Part shown: one piece after another, positions 46,326 through 59,129 of the stretch
How the letters are laid out: the number at the start of each line of letters is the position of its first letter
Position numbering within the stretch: the stretch's first letter is position 1
From: Litoditis marina
Taxonomy: Eukaryota; Nematoda; Chromadorea; Rhabditida; Rhabditidae
Assembly (NCBI GenBank): GCA_964036275.1
Contig: OZ038438.1
Span: 15,545,720 to 15,609,719 of the forward strand
DNA length: 64,000 nt
Direction of reading: 5' to 3'
The notes under the pieces: generated by a model
What the model was told of the DNA's origin: nothing
What the model saw: the letters and a program-made list of their open reading frames with translations, nothing else
Databases searched by the model: none
Translations under genes and position numbers: made by a program

Positions 46326-49300
46326 TCATAAGTTGGTCGTGAAATATGCCACCACCAAGGTGAACGAAACTCCGGAGAAGATACCTAGAACGAAGAATTT
46401 GGGAATGTTTTACGTTTCCGTGATTCGAATTCTGAAAATAAGTACAAGAATCCGAATCACTCACCAAGAATCAGACAGAGAGCCGCTGTCATTCCCGCTA
46501 TTTTCGCCAGACTCTTCGGAACAACTCTGAAAAGTATAGATCATTATTTCTAGTTAGAATTCTCACCGGCCCATATTTTGTTCCTTTTAGCAAGGGCATG
46601 ATAAATACCTCTTTCTGCTTGTCCTCGAAAAAAGACGTTATAATGTTCATTCACGTATTACGCATAAGCATAAGCATTAATGTGGTGACATGCAAAACAT
46701 TTATTTAACCAGTGAGGTGCTCGTGAATCGCGAAAATACAGCTACGTTAGCAAACTGAAACTTCCCTAAAGAACTCAACTCCTATATAACCCGGTGTTTC
46801 TTCTTGAATTTGACCTTTTGTATAATTATTCATCATGGTCGCCGATTAGTTCTTTTTTAACTTAAAACTATAGTTATTATTCTAATTAATGTTATTTTGT
46901 CATTATATTACCTCGGAGCATACATCATTGCAAGTGAACTGAAATATCCAGATGTAACGGCCATGACTATTCCAGCTCCCAGGAAAACAAACTCAGCTGA
47001 AACACGGAAAGTTGTCATTTCTAGAACGAACCATTGAGCAATTTTTTGAACCGCTACTTGTACCATAGTATTCAGAAACAACCAAAATAAGATAGTATCA
47101 TAAACTTTGTTTGCTGAGTAACCTCAATTTTCAAACCGCTTCTCCAACAACATAACTGTTTGTTCAGTTTGAATCGGTCGTTCGCTAAGGAACTTACACT
47201 TGAAAATGACTGGGAGGGTCCTGTCGACTGGTCGATAATTGCAGAACATGAAAAACGGAATGAGAAGGGCTCGGAGCAGAACGGGTACCCACAAAAACTT
47301 CGGAGATGGCTGAAAACAAGGTGATCGCTGATGAGTCATACACGGAACGGTCGCCGCCCATGACATGCCCAACTTTTGTTCAGGGCACGCCTGCCCAGGG
47401 TACCATGGCGGGCAATGCCTAGTCAATGCCCGGACAGAAATTGCTTCCATTGCCCATGGCATGCTCTGGGTCCACTCGATAATTTTGTTTTGTTCACCAT
47501 GACACTCCAAAGACTGGCAAGGATTGCGGTGCGGAGGTTCTTCTACTACATCAGTGTTTCAATGAACAAAGTGTATGGATACGTGTTTAGTTTTTTCGTC
47601 ATCTGCAGGCTCAGGAGGAACGAACTATTGGTACCTTTGAGCTGCTCGATCTGAGGATTAAATTTTCTTCACCAGAAGTGATAAGCCTTGCCAACACCTA
47701 TCGTTAGATAGGGATTGATAAGGAATGATAAGTGCTCACGAACCCATTGCACGAAGTTGGCGATCGTTGACCCAATAGTAGCAAACACGTTGAAGCACAA
47801 AAATGTCGTGATACTGACGTACAGCTTCTCTGTTAGAAAGATAATGAGAATAATTGTTGAACCATGTCATTCACAGTATATACAAATGTGCTTCAAAAAA
47901 CACAGAACAACGGTGGTATGAGCCTTGCAGTCTATATAGTCAATAGAAACAAATTTTAACAACTTTCTGAACTATTTCGAGAATCATTTGGGAAAATAGC
48001 TGCATTGCGTAAACTAGGGCTATTCCTATGGAAAATTATGGTGTGAAGAGTTTCAATTTTACGTTCTGTCTTCGATTAATCAAATTAAACAAATACCTGG
48101 CCAAATTGAGTCCCAGTCTCCATTTGAATTAGTCGGATAGTAAGGAGTACCAGCCATCATTGCGGGGAATATAGTGAGTGTGACGAAAAAGATGAAGAAA
48201 ACATTCCATAGTTGCACCCAACTCTGAACAGTACCACCTTAGTTAACGCATTGTTGAACCAACCATCTTTCCAGAGTTGAACCAACCATCTTTCTTGATC
48301 TTGTTGAACCAGCTTTCTACATCTAGTCGATCAAACGATCGGTATTTCAAATAGTAATTCACATTACTCAACATGTTATATTGTTAGTCAGCCTTGATTG
48401 GTTCACGCTTATAGTCAATAAGACATTTGAGGGCTTGATGTATGTTGAGGATCTGTAAGCATGTTATCTAACGCTATCCCCAATGTTTTGGAGGTATATT
48501 AATAGGACGTGACCGAATCTTGTAATTTTCTCTCAATACATTGTAATTTTCTCTCAATATATACCATTATATACGAATTTTGACCGAAAAATCGCGTAAT
48601 AAACTAGAAACACAGCGGTACTTATACCGTATAGGGTTGTTAGGAGAAAGCAAAACGGCTAAAAGGCAAACTGACCAGTTTGAAGCATTCGATGTACTGG
48701 CTCATTCCTGGCTTGTCCGAGTTGTCCGCGGCACGAGCATCGTTGCCTTTGTTCACGTAGAAGTGATAGAAGTCCTTAATTCAGCAATTATTAGAGATTT
48801 GTATAACAATAGTAATAATAATAATATTTCACACGAAAGTGTTACAATGGTTCAAAAACTAAGCTCCTCGAATAACCACAGAGGAATGGAATGGAAAATA
48901 GTGAAAAACAAAATAAATACTAAGTTCAAACGCAACACTACTCCAAGACTAATGTCAGACGGAGAAGATAAGACTACTCAGATGGTCAAGTCAGCTCTTT
49001 CAGTTGCTTTTCTCTTCTGAAACCTCATGATGTCAGACTCACCTCCCTCACAAGTACCCATAGAGACACTCCACATAATAGTAGAACAACCAGTGAAATG
49101 GTGAAATAAATTAAAGCAACCAGTCGGACGTCGTCAGGGAACACTGTAGATGAAAACATATGGCTCTCATAATACTCACGTCGACTTCTACGGTATGTAT
49201 GCAAATGAGATTTGTAAGGTTTCTGTTTATGATTGCTCATTGTATATTCGATTTCATGCTTATTGGATGTACGAGATCGAATTATCGAAAAGTATCCGAA

Positions 49301-52300
49301 ACGCATCATCTCTTCAATCCTCATGTATTTGACCTCGTTAAGTTTGTAAACTCAAAATCTTCTTTCATTTCTCGGACATATCACAAAAATACTACAACGC
49401 TCGCCACAACACATTTATTCCGATACTTTGACTGTGACGAATGTTCTCAACGAACAGCAAAAACTTTGTAACTACAGATGCGTTCTCCAATCCTATCAGG
49501 AACAGAGAACCAATAACCAAATGCGTATAATAACTAGATACATTTCTGTACTAGTGGAATACTTGCCTGTAATCTATTCTCTCTGTTGTCTACTTAGACT
49601 CGGTCTTCTAATGTGAGGTTATTTGCGTCTTAAAACGAACTTTTATCTCTTTCTTTTATCACTCACAAAATAAGTCCTGTAAGACAAAACTCACACATAG
49701 TGGTAGACATGCTCAAAATAGTTGTGAACGTTCCACAGATGTTGTTTCCGAGCACAAGAGCATTGGAGTACTGAGGGGGGAAATCAGCGAACATTCCAAA
49801 AATGGAGTTCTGGTACAGGCCGTTCGACAAATTGATTATGGCCACGATGAGCAACGTAACGATGTAGAACCAGCTCATATCTAGAAATATTCATCTCTCA
49901 AACTTTGTATAACATACAACCTAGTGGATATCCTTATCTGAGTTGTAGTTTGATCTCAAATATCACCTATTCTGCATTTCATCGGTCAAAACCGCCATTC
50001 AAGATTGCGAAAAACTTGTGAGAGATGTGTGGTATCGTGAGAGTGTTTTACGAAAATCGACTACAATGGTGTATTTTGCATACCTTCTTCACTGGGCGGA
50101 ACGCAAAAGATCAACGCTATCACGACAGTGATACTTATGCAGTTGACTACAAGAGGTCCGGCGATTCGAATCAAAAGAGAGCCACTGGAAGTAATCCAAA
50201 TATTGTTGCCTACAAAACTGACTGAAGGAAATGCTGAAAACCGGAAACTGCTATGAAAAATTACTGAGAGTGAGATGCTGGAATAACTTGGGTCTTATCT
50301 GTACAAACATGTTAGAGGTGTACTGGAACTGTAGCAAAATATCACAATCGAAAATTAAACATTGAAATAATCAGAATAAGAGTGTACCCAATGGTCAGGA
50401 AGATGTTGACCAGATTGATCAGAACATTCGGCAGTTGCGAGGCGATACCGAGGGAGCTCATGAAGCCCGTTGCATATTCGGTTACGGTACCGTTTGGAGT
50501 AAACCAGTAGTCCACATAGTACTGTAACGGATCAATACAAGTTCCACGCAGAAATATGTGAGAAACGTACCCACTTGTAAATCGTCAGTTCGAAAAGACA
50601 CGTGCACATATATTAGTTTCAGCAGTTTCTCAATCCCTTCCGTAGCCAGCATTCGATTTTGGCAACACCTTCATTTCCAGGGAGTGAGTTGACTCAGACG
50701 CCTTGTGCTACATGAGATTCTTCCAGTTTACATACTTTCGTTTCAAATTTCCACTGTCGAACCGAAAACCAATTGCGAATAAGTCGTTCGTGGACTGACC
50801 TGGGGCGCAATGGTGATGAACATATTCCAGGGAAGGAGTACTCCGATTCCATTCAACAGCACAATCATGTATACGAGCCGACCCTGTACAAATGTCTTAT
50901 ACTATCTAGAATGGAATTATTATGTTCGTCGAACAACAGCGTCAGAACTTTAGCATGTCGCTGTTGCGCGTTTTTACTTTATAATCAGTTTCATATATTC
51001 AGTTCCGATTCAAATTTACTCTAAGAAGAAGGTTTTCATCTTTCGATAGTCTCATGGTTTCAAGAAGAGATTCTTGAACACAACCAACCTTATCAACCGG
51101 TGTAGAATCCGGCCTCTTCTCTAGGTGCTCCGGGAGGAATGGAGTCCTCTCATAGGGACCTAAATATGGTAAATACTTTGAATAACATTAATTATAATCC
51201 AGAAGCTCAGCTCTCCAAACAACTCAAACACTTCACCACAAAATCGAATCTTTAGACGGTTCCGCAATATAACCGTTAGTAGTTACAACTGTGACTTCAT
51301 GCTCTAGCCTCAAGCGTGTACCGATTATAGTTTGTGGGCGGCTTAAGATAGGATCTATTGACTATTGAGACAAAACTTCTTTTCGTTATTTCTGATGAAA
51401 TTAGATATGTTTCAGAAATGGTTTTTTTTGTTATACGCATTGATAACATCGAGTGACCTGACCTTTTTAATCTGACAGCTCTGTCTGCCACTGTTTTACT
51501 ACACTTAATCCGAATCAATTTTGCAAATCCACAGTGATATAAAAGTTAAACAGAAGTAATACTGTGCGTATGTCTAAGAGACACAGTCAGTATGCGTCTC
51601 TCTGATCTACACACTTTCTCGGTCATAAATAACAACACTCTTAAAATATTCACTAGCCATTGGCTGCAAAACTGTCAGTGTAAAAGATCACGAAACAAAC
51701 GTGAGAAACGTACATATAAGACGCAGCCAAATAAAAATATTTTGAAAACCGCTTATTTCAGAAACTTGCACACGAAGTGAGGAAATGGTTCCATAATTTT
51801 TCCTAATCCAGTGAATCAAGCTTCTACTGAGTAACATTTCACTGTATGGGCTCCCCGAGCATTTTATACCCGATTCGCACTTTGTATCTTGACAAAGTGT
51901 CCAGCCCGTGTTCCCCTCCGTGCAAGCGCACTTTGTACACGAATAAAGTGTGACTGTTGGTTCTAACGTTTACCAAAATATTGCAAGTGGGTCTCTCTTA
52001 CTAAAAATTGTATTCAAATCAGTTAGAGAGGGGCTATGTTGACTAATGAAGTTATTATCTAGTTAATGTACATATTTTCAAACTATTCCACATCAAAACA
52101 GCACTAATTGAGAGAGTTTTGAAGTTCCTGCACTAAGTTAGACAATTTCACATTAAAATACATTGGATTAAATAATGTTTTTATCTATTTGAGTTTAAAT
52201 CCGCTTATTTTCATTTCAAAAGTGCTAAATTACTGTTTCAATTAATGCACGCGCACGTAAGAAGGAGGCAGGCGCGGGCGAGGCAGGGCACCTTAGGCAT

Positions 52301-53058
52301 ATGATCCAACCGGCCGCCGGCGAAAATCTGCCGGGCCGCCGACCAAACGCCGACCGGCCGCCGACCCCCTTTGGGAAGGTTTTGGGACCGTCGGATTTTG
52401 CTGTTTTCGTCGGCGGCCCGTCAGATTTTTAGACATTCCCATCCATCCAAATCCACTATATATTGATTTTTCAACCAATGCGATCAAAATTCTTTCGTAG
52501 TAGGAAATTAAGAAAACTTTCATTTCATATAGGTTTATTCAAACTATCACAATATATTGAATATGTATATAGAACAATCTCTTCTTTTTTTCTCGAACTT
52601 TCTTCTCGTCGGATCGGGTCGTTTTTGTTCATGCGAGGTCATCTGAAATAGAGAATGGAATTATTTCGAAAAAACATTGAAAAGTAGTTTATAATATGCT
52701 GTGTTTTCTTAATATGAATCTAGGCTTTCTCATATCATATAAAACACATAGAAATTTAACCTGAACACACACTACGTACTACGTTTCTATAGCGGTCATT
52801 ATGTTTACTGACTAATCGTTCTGAAATTTATTCAGTAAACATAATGAATTTAGTCAGTAAATAGAATTGTTCTGCATATTTAAATTCCCTTTTGCTCTGG
52901 CACAGCTAAGATGAATAACACTAGAAGTTTATCAATATAATTCGATCGAAAAGATACTTACCTCTCCAGATTAGATCCTTTCCATTCTTCCTAGATCGAA
53001 TCAGATTGATCTCCTCTCCATGCGAAGGTGTCAGAAGTAGGTATAGCGTATAGATACT
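46326..53058 (-). CDS. Equilibrative nucleoside transporter (ENT/SLC29 family), about 467 aa, start not resolved
   Basis: Facilitative nucleoside carrier of the plasma or organelle membrane, normally 11 TM segments. Exons in phase on minus: 53058-52962, 51159-51089, 50883-50800, 50521-50388, 50184-50084, 49880-49695, 49143-49043, 48774-48676, 48223-48097, 47829-47744, 47309-47198, 46996-46912, 46526-46465, 46384-46326 (TGA). TM1 has the hallmark NGIGVLLPWNMFI. The next exon carries an extracellular loop with the sequon NGT. TM4-5 has the family signature YQNSIFGMFADFP then NICGTFTTILSM. The central loop (DFYHFYVNKGNDARAADNSD) is hydrophilic. Later segments are FNVFATIGSTIANF, PFFMFCNYRP and the near-C-terminal signature GYFSSLAMMYAP. 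The C terminus GVSFTLVVAYFTTNL is short after the last TM, as usual. The first exon listed (YTLYLLLTPSHGEEINLI) has no initiator ATG, so a start exon lies further upstream. It is convergent with the acyl-CoA synthetase gene. Confidence 0.92.
47340..47490. repeat. GCCC/TGCCC-word repeat in a transporter intron
   Basis: Words such as gcccatgacatgccc (about 47357), cctgcccagggtaccatgg, ggcgggcaatgcc and tgcccatggcatgc (about 47452) recur within 150 bp. The stretch is GC-rich compared with the rest of the intron. It looks like a small degraded repeat element and has no coding support. Confidence 0.5.
51712..51960 (+). repeat. Inverted repeat arm A (with 54.43-54.67 kb)
   Basis: The core 51712-51780 (starting acatataagacgcagccaa) matches the reverse complement of 54593-54667 almost base for base over about 70 bp. 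Beyond the core both arms carry diverged sequence, including actgagtaacatttc versus actcagtaacactc, and then two short hairpins. In this arm the hairpins are at about 51877-51900 and 51928-51951, with stem cactttgt/acaaagtg. It lies in the first recognised intron of the transporter gene. Confidence 0.8.
52296..52432. repeat. GGCCGCCG-rich palindromic repeat, copy 1
   Basis: Words ccggccgccggc, gggccgccgacc and gtcggcggcccgtc occur on both strands, giving strong hairpins. The GC content is far above the neighbourhood. A related copy lies at 53755-53900. Both sit between the inverted arms at 51.7 and 54.6 kb. Confidence 0.7.
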
Positions 53059-53754
53059 CTGCAAAGTAACTATTAGTTTGACGAAACTTCCGAAATTAAT
53101 ACCCTCATTTAATATCCTGTTCCTGAAAACGCTTCAAATATCTATAGTCTCTTTTACCTTCTGAGAAATAAAGTAGTTATGATTCAACCCATTCCCGAAT
53201 TCCCATATCTCATGCTGATGTTCTCTTTACTTTGAAGAATGTAGGAGTCAATTGCAAGACATAGTGGATATAACTCACTGATAACATGAAGCATATCTGT
53301 TGTTCTTGACGAAATCAGAATAGGAAGATATCAGCGATACTGAAAATTAGTATGTAATGAAGGAATGAACAGTGAATTGAACAACAGTTAGAGAGTCGAG
53401 AGAGAGAGTGGGATAGTGAAGAGATGTAGAGAGGGGGAGGTTGTAAAACAATTCGAATGGTTTGGTTTATCACGGAGAAATTGAACCTCATTACTGTTTC
53501 AAAGTCACTATTCAAGAGAATCAATTTTTTGCAGAAACGTTATAAGCTCACCATTAATGTTAACTAGTATCGTACGTCATCGTCAACCTTGTGAATTAGA
53601 CGAAAACTCATGGAAAAACGTATGAAAATGAACTGAACCATCACCATCGTGACTTGTAATGAGTGACAAATTGTGGTCAAGTTGCCTAGATGAATGCTAA
53701 CATGGTTGTCGGCGCGCGTTGATGTGTGCTGTAAACAACTTTCGGACGGTACGC

Positions 53755-53900
53755 CGCCGAAAAACGGACGCTCTCGTGCCTGAGCTGTTGTTTACAAGAA
53801 ACGGCCGGGCCGCCGACAATTTTTTTTGCGGCGGCCCGTCGAATTTTCATTTTTTCAGCGGCGGCCCGTTAGCCCTCGTGCCTGAGACCGCGCGCCTCTG
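53755..53900. repeat. GGCCGCCG-rich palindromic repeat, copy 2
   Basis: It contains ggccgggccgccgacaa, then a T8 run, then gcggcggcccgtcgaattttc, a hairpin with a T-rich loop. The phrase ctcgtgcctgag occurs twice, near 53772 and 53875, framing the hairpin as a direct repeat. It is related to 52296-52432. Confidence 0.7.
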
Positions 53901-54429
53901 CCATCGATCGATAATCGAATCTTTTCGAAACTGTCTGCCGCCCCGCCTTTCATTTAGCCGCCGCTACTCGCCCCAAATGACGGCCATTTGGCCACGCTGT
54001 CCCCTACCCACTGAATGCGCTAGTTTAAGAACTAAAAGAACTGACTTAATAAAGTTTGAATGACTTCTATTTCTTACATAATGGTAATTTACTCGGTACT
54101 AGGTTTTTTGAGAAAGTCTGACTGGAAACAAAACTATTGTGGAATTGTACGAGTAAAACTAATATAACAATAGAAAAGGAACTCAGTATGAATAGGAAGT
54201 ATGTATAATTATTCTATTGAAAATCAGTGCCGAAAAACTAGTCTGTTATATGGGAATCACCAAATTAATATTAATTGAAACATCATAGAAATTCAACAAC
54301 CTCTGCATTAGGAAAAATGTTGAACAGTTTTCTAGAATCATTCATTTTACTGATATAATGTGTTTAACGTGCTTTTGAAATATAAATTCTATTTTGAAGC
54401 ATTATTTTGTGGTTGAATGGTTAAATTAG

Positions 54430-54667
54430 GATGGGACCCCCCGCCGACAGTTTGTCACTTGACAAACTGTTGGTTCACTCGAACCGACAGTTTGTACGTT
54501 GACAGACTGATAATTCTTTCACAGAAATCGCAGTTGGAGCGCGTTTTTGGGAAATAGAGTGTTACTGAGTAAGAAAAGTGGATGGGTATGAGATCGTCAC
54601 TTGGTGTGCAAGTTTCTGAAATAAGCGGTTTTCAAAATATTTTTAATTGGCTACGTCTTATATCCTA
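54430..54667 (-). repeat. Inverted repeat arm B (with 51.71-51.96 kb)
   Basis: The core 54593-54667 is the reverse complement of the core of arm A. Two hairpins lie at 54447-54470 (stem acagtttgt/acaaactgt) and 54486-54509 (acagtttgt/gacagactg). They occupy the same relative place as the two hairpins of arm A, but with a different stem sequence. Confidence 0.8.
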
Positions 54668-55049
54668 AACATTCTCATATTCTCTCAATCTCACATATCT
54701 TGCAATTGTAGATGCCACAAGGTTAATACATGATTTGGTTTACCGAAGTTTTTATTTTAGTACATACCTTCATCGGTACAGAAGTTCTCCTGATGTTTCA
54801 CCATATCTCCCTAACCGAGGTGAATTACCTGCAAATTTCACATTGCTGAAAACGGTATATAAAATGTACGAGAAATTGAGCGTTGCAAGACATGTAATGG
54901 TTATGTTGTTTAATTAAACACGATGGATATGTTGTTTTTCGAATGTACACAAATTACGAGGGCGGCAGAGCATCTTCTCCTTTGACGAATAAAACTTTCC
55001 GACAATGAAGCATAATCTCTGCTAAATAGAAGTTGCCTAACTGAGAGGG

Positions 55050-55051
55050 AC

Positions 55052-55082
<31 letters not shown>

Positions 55083-55102
55083 AAGAAAGAGAGAGAGAGA
55101 GC
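55050..55102. repeat. GA microsatellite
   Basis: An imperfect GA run (gagagggacagagagagatagagaga and on) extends to about 55102. The Ser/Leu-rich minus-strand frame over it is an artefact of the repeat. Confidence 0.9.
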
Positions 55103-58100
55103 CGTTGAGAGTTTGCACTGGAACAGAGTGCATCTTTGAGCTTGAGAAAAAATTCATTGAGTTACATGAACACACAAAGTGTCGCTTTCTGTTTGTCCTC
55201 TGCCTTAATTAATCCTCCGGCAAAACAGTTCTCCAATCTTGTTTCGACAAGCGGTAGCAACAAAAATAGTCCACTGAAGATTCTTGAATAAAGTTGTTAG
55301 TTTATACACAGGCGTTGAGTCAGTGAAGTTCCAAAGGATGTTTCGACAAACAATTTGGTTGAACTTACTGATCATATACTTCGGCATCATCAGTTTTAGT
55401 TTAGACATTGTTGTATATGTGAAGGAGAAAGAGATACACAGCAAATAGGAAACATCAAACGTAGATATAGACAGAACACAGACCTCTGGAATGCACATGT
55501 CCGATGAACATTTCAATCGCTTTATATACATCTGTTAAACAGGCTGACTAATGGAGAAAAAATCGATGACTCGCCAGGATTTTAATTTTATTCCGTTCAC
55601 GTTCGCCACCTTTTGCACTGAAGAAATGAGTTGGTTGAGCATAACTGCCCTGAACAATGAACTCCGAAACACAATAAGATGACAGTCGCTCAATCTTCAA
55701 CACTTTCTATCCTTCGCCTGATCCGAGGTAGCAATTGCCCAACAGTTTCCCTATGAAACTGAATAAATGAAACTACAGTCGTTCTGTCAAAATATCGGAA
55801 CGAATCTGATCACTCAGATGCTCAGATCTGAAGGAAAATCTCAACTACACTTCATGAAAAGTTGCAAAAACAATAACAGGAACAATGAATACTGAATGGA
55901 TGTTGTTCCATGGGTTGCGAATGAATATCGTTAATTATATTGAATTATGATAAGTATTTCATTTTCATGAACTAAGAGGTTCAAGACTATTCATCACGTG
56001 GTTGATGTATTTGAAAGTTTTTTGTTGCATCAGTTGGCGCCATGATCTTCAGATTCGGCGAAAGTATTCAATCATTATGTGCGCCATCATGATGTATGTT
56101 GTATTGGCAGTAGATAACGTACGGGCAAGAAAATGGATCCTAAAGGGGAGGTAGGTTGTGAGAAATAACGTTTGGTTGTCTGCACTGAACTGGCAACTGA
56201 TTGTTAGACCAGATTATTTGATGCAAATGACCAATTGTAGTTGTATCACAGTTGTATTTTGATCTCAACAGCCTTACCTAAAAACACGCCGTAGTCAAAC
56301 TATAAACACATCAGACTGAAACAGAGTGACCATAGATAATTTCATACCTACGTAACGCTTACAGTGAAGATTACAATTTTTGTGTATTGCTTTCAAACAA
56401 AACATTGGTTTTTACCAATATTGTGTTGGGTGCGTGTTGTGGTATTCGTAATGACCAACATAACAAAACATAAAAATCTAGAAGAAGTAGCATATTGACC
56501 AAATCCAATGCTGAGTATTTTTGAACAATTGTTCAAACTTACACTGTTCTTGTCCACGAATAAGGTAACATATTATAACACAAAAGAATAGTTTCAATTT
56601 TTGACTGCGCGTTCAAATACTCAGCCTTTGATTCGGAGAGCGCCCCATTCAATAATTGGGGTTAATTGAGCATCAACAGGATGAAATACAAACCATAAAT
56701 CTGTTGGACTTGGTTACATTTCACCAGAGAAAACGCAATCAATCAGTTGGAGTAACCGCCCCAGCTCATGTCAACTACGATAAACGACTGACTTCGTAGA
56801 TGAGGTTGTTGGATATAACCAACTTGCGTTGTAGTTTATAATGAATGTATAAATAAACAGAGAGACCGATAGAGCATACAAAGGAAGGTCAGTGATGGTT
56901 CACGATAAGGAAGATTAATGGCTAAGAAGAACAATGTACAAAACATTGCTTGTTCTGATGGACCATTTCGATCCAGGTTTCGCTTTTACGTGAAAACAGT
57001 TTAAAAAAGTGCTATGATTGATCTTTAGTTCTCTCTTATCTTCATGGGTACTTTTACACGGGGGATTGACTTAGCGTGTTACGTGAGAGTGTCTTAGAGA
57101 AAAGAAAATTCAACTCAACAGAATGAAGTAAGTGAGAAAAAAACTAAAGAGACAGATGGCGTTCTCAGTAGGAATGAACCAGACTGTTAAGAAAGATTAT
57201 GACAGCCGAGAAAGATAACAGAGGTACGCGAGTGAAGTGATTGAAGTTTTTTCCTGACATAATGCGAACGCTTCTTTTGGGGCGCTTACAAAAGGAAATA
57301 AAAATTATAAGAAAAGTAAACGTTCAAAAAAAAACATCGAGGTAATTCCTCATCTTTTGGAGACACATGTCAAGAAGACACAGAAATTGTGCACTTATGA
57401 TGCACTAGGCAGGATGCCAATAGTGCATATATTACAACCTGACCACCGTGAGGGGTCAATTGATGATGTCATTTGATATTGCCCTCCACCATCATTTCCA
57501 CAATTCGACAGACATCCTGCGAATACTTACGTTTGTACTGAAAATCATCTCATTTCGTCCAAAATCACATGGTGATTTTGCATTTTTTCTTTCTCATGTG
57601 GTAGTTTGATAACTTCGCACATACAAAAAACCAGAAAATTGTTTGCCCTGTTCTAACTTATCCGTTTTCAAATTGCACATTTTCACGATGTTTATTCTCA
57701 CTTACGCGACAAGTTTCTATAGCCCAGTTATAACTTTGATAGTAGTCTCATAATGTCCGCAGGTAGATTTTCCGACTTCCATGCACCATACTCTCACAGC
57801 ACCCTTTCTTGGGCTGCACCGTTTCTGCGATTTGTTTATTGCAAACTTTTCATCTCCTTTGTTAGTTTTTGCAAGTTTGAATAGTTGTAACATTGGAGAC
57901 AAATAGCATATAGTGAGAGTGACTGAAAAAGTCTGAAGTGTAGTTTGGTCTGCATCGGCATGCACAGCAGTTTTCGAATTACTACGGAAATAATGAAACT
58001 ACAAACTCAATGGTTCAGAGGTAGATTAACAGTGTCCACCCGCTCTCCCCTGAGCGAACCCTATATCTCAAGATCTGTCGTGTCGGTATCAACTCATTTT

Positions 58101-58274
58101 GGCCAGTTTCCCTGATGTTGAGCTTGATAGGAACTTTATTCCAAAACTAAACTAACATCCAACACGTTTCGGTTTACAGGTTGGCCTCAGTTTTGAATAA
58201 TATTGTTAACCGAATGATACATAGCTCAGTCGATACATGGGAATTACACACTATGAATATTGTCAGTGAAAGGT

Positions 58275-58350
58275 CGGGCCATCTTCTGTGATCAATCGGT
58301 CTTGGACAGAGTCATGTTTTTGTCTTAGACCGCCTAAGACCGATTGATAG
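58275..58350. repeat. Inverted repeat (AATCGGTCTTGG / CCTAAGACCGATT)
   Basis: The arm caatcggtcttgg at about 58293 pairs with cctaagaccgattg ending near 58347, with a loop of roughly 30 bases containing a second tcttagacc word. It may be the end of a small foldback element. Confidence 0.6.
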
Positions 58351-59129
58351 GTAAATCCTGAAAAAAGATAAAAGAGCGGAGAAAAATCACTAACTCCAGC
58401 CAAATGATAGAATATGTTTCGCTCATTATTTAAGCAAGTTAGAACTGTGCCCTTTTCAATGGAGCCTTTTTCCGAAGAGTTGCAGACAGAATTCAGAATT
58501 TGTTCCCATTCTGAACTCCTTACCTTTCATTTATCAAATATTTTATATGGGAAACTACATTACATGTACTAATAAATGAACGAAAGTTGTTATCTCCTCT
58601 CTGCAAGAACTGTGCGATTGGGTGAAAATCTGGGAATCTCAAAGTTCATTCATCCCCATATTACAAATAAACACTATTACATCCATGATATTTCAAAAAA
58701 AACAGGGTGGATTGTATATCCAACCTGTTTTTGCTAACCTATTTTCCGGTTATTCAAGAAGGTAACCGGTTGGAAACCTAAAATTAAAGACCGATTACCG
58801 TGTTTTTCTAACACAAATTGTAGTTTATCGTTAGTATTGTTAGTACTTTTAATCAAGCTTGGTTCAATAAAAGGGTCCCGCGAGGTGTGCCCTGACGGCG
58901 AGGATAAACTACGGTATAATTGGTCACTTGTATTTATTTTAGATTCATTTATTTAAATTACAATTACTTTTTGAATACATTATTCATGCTTTTTTGCTAT
59001 ATCTCGCAAGTACTGTGCATTTTGATTTGTTCTTGAATCAATAAATTATCCTGAGAATGTTTCGGTTAGACTTAAGCTTGTTAAAAAAAGTTAATGCTTT
59101 CACCCAACCCATCACCATCACAGGAGAAT

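Noticed and set aside
56133..56150. ATG followed by DPKGE and a GTAGGT donor, resembling another tiny first exon
   Set aside because: No downstream exon in matching phase was found on the plus strand in the next kilobases.
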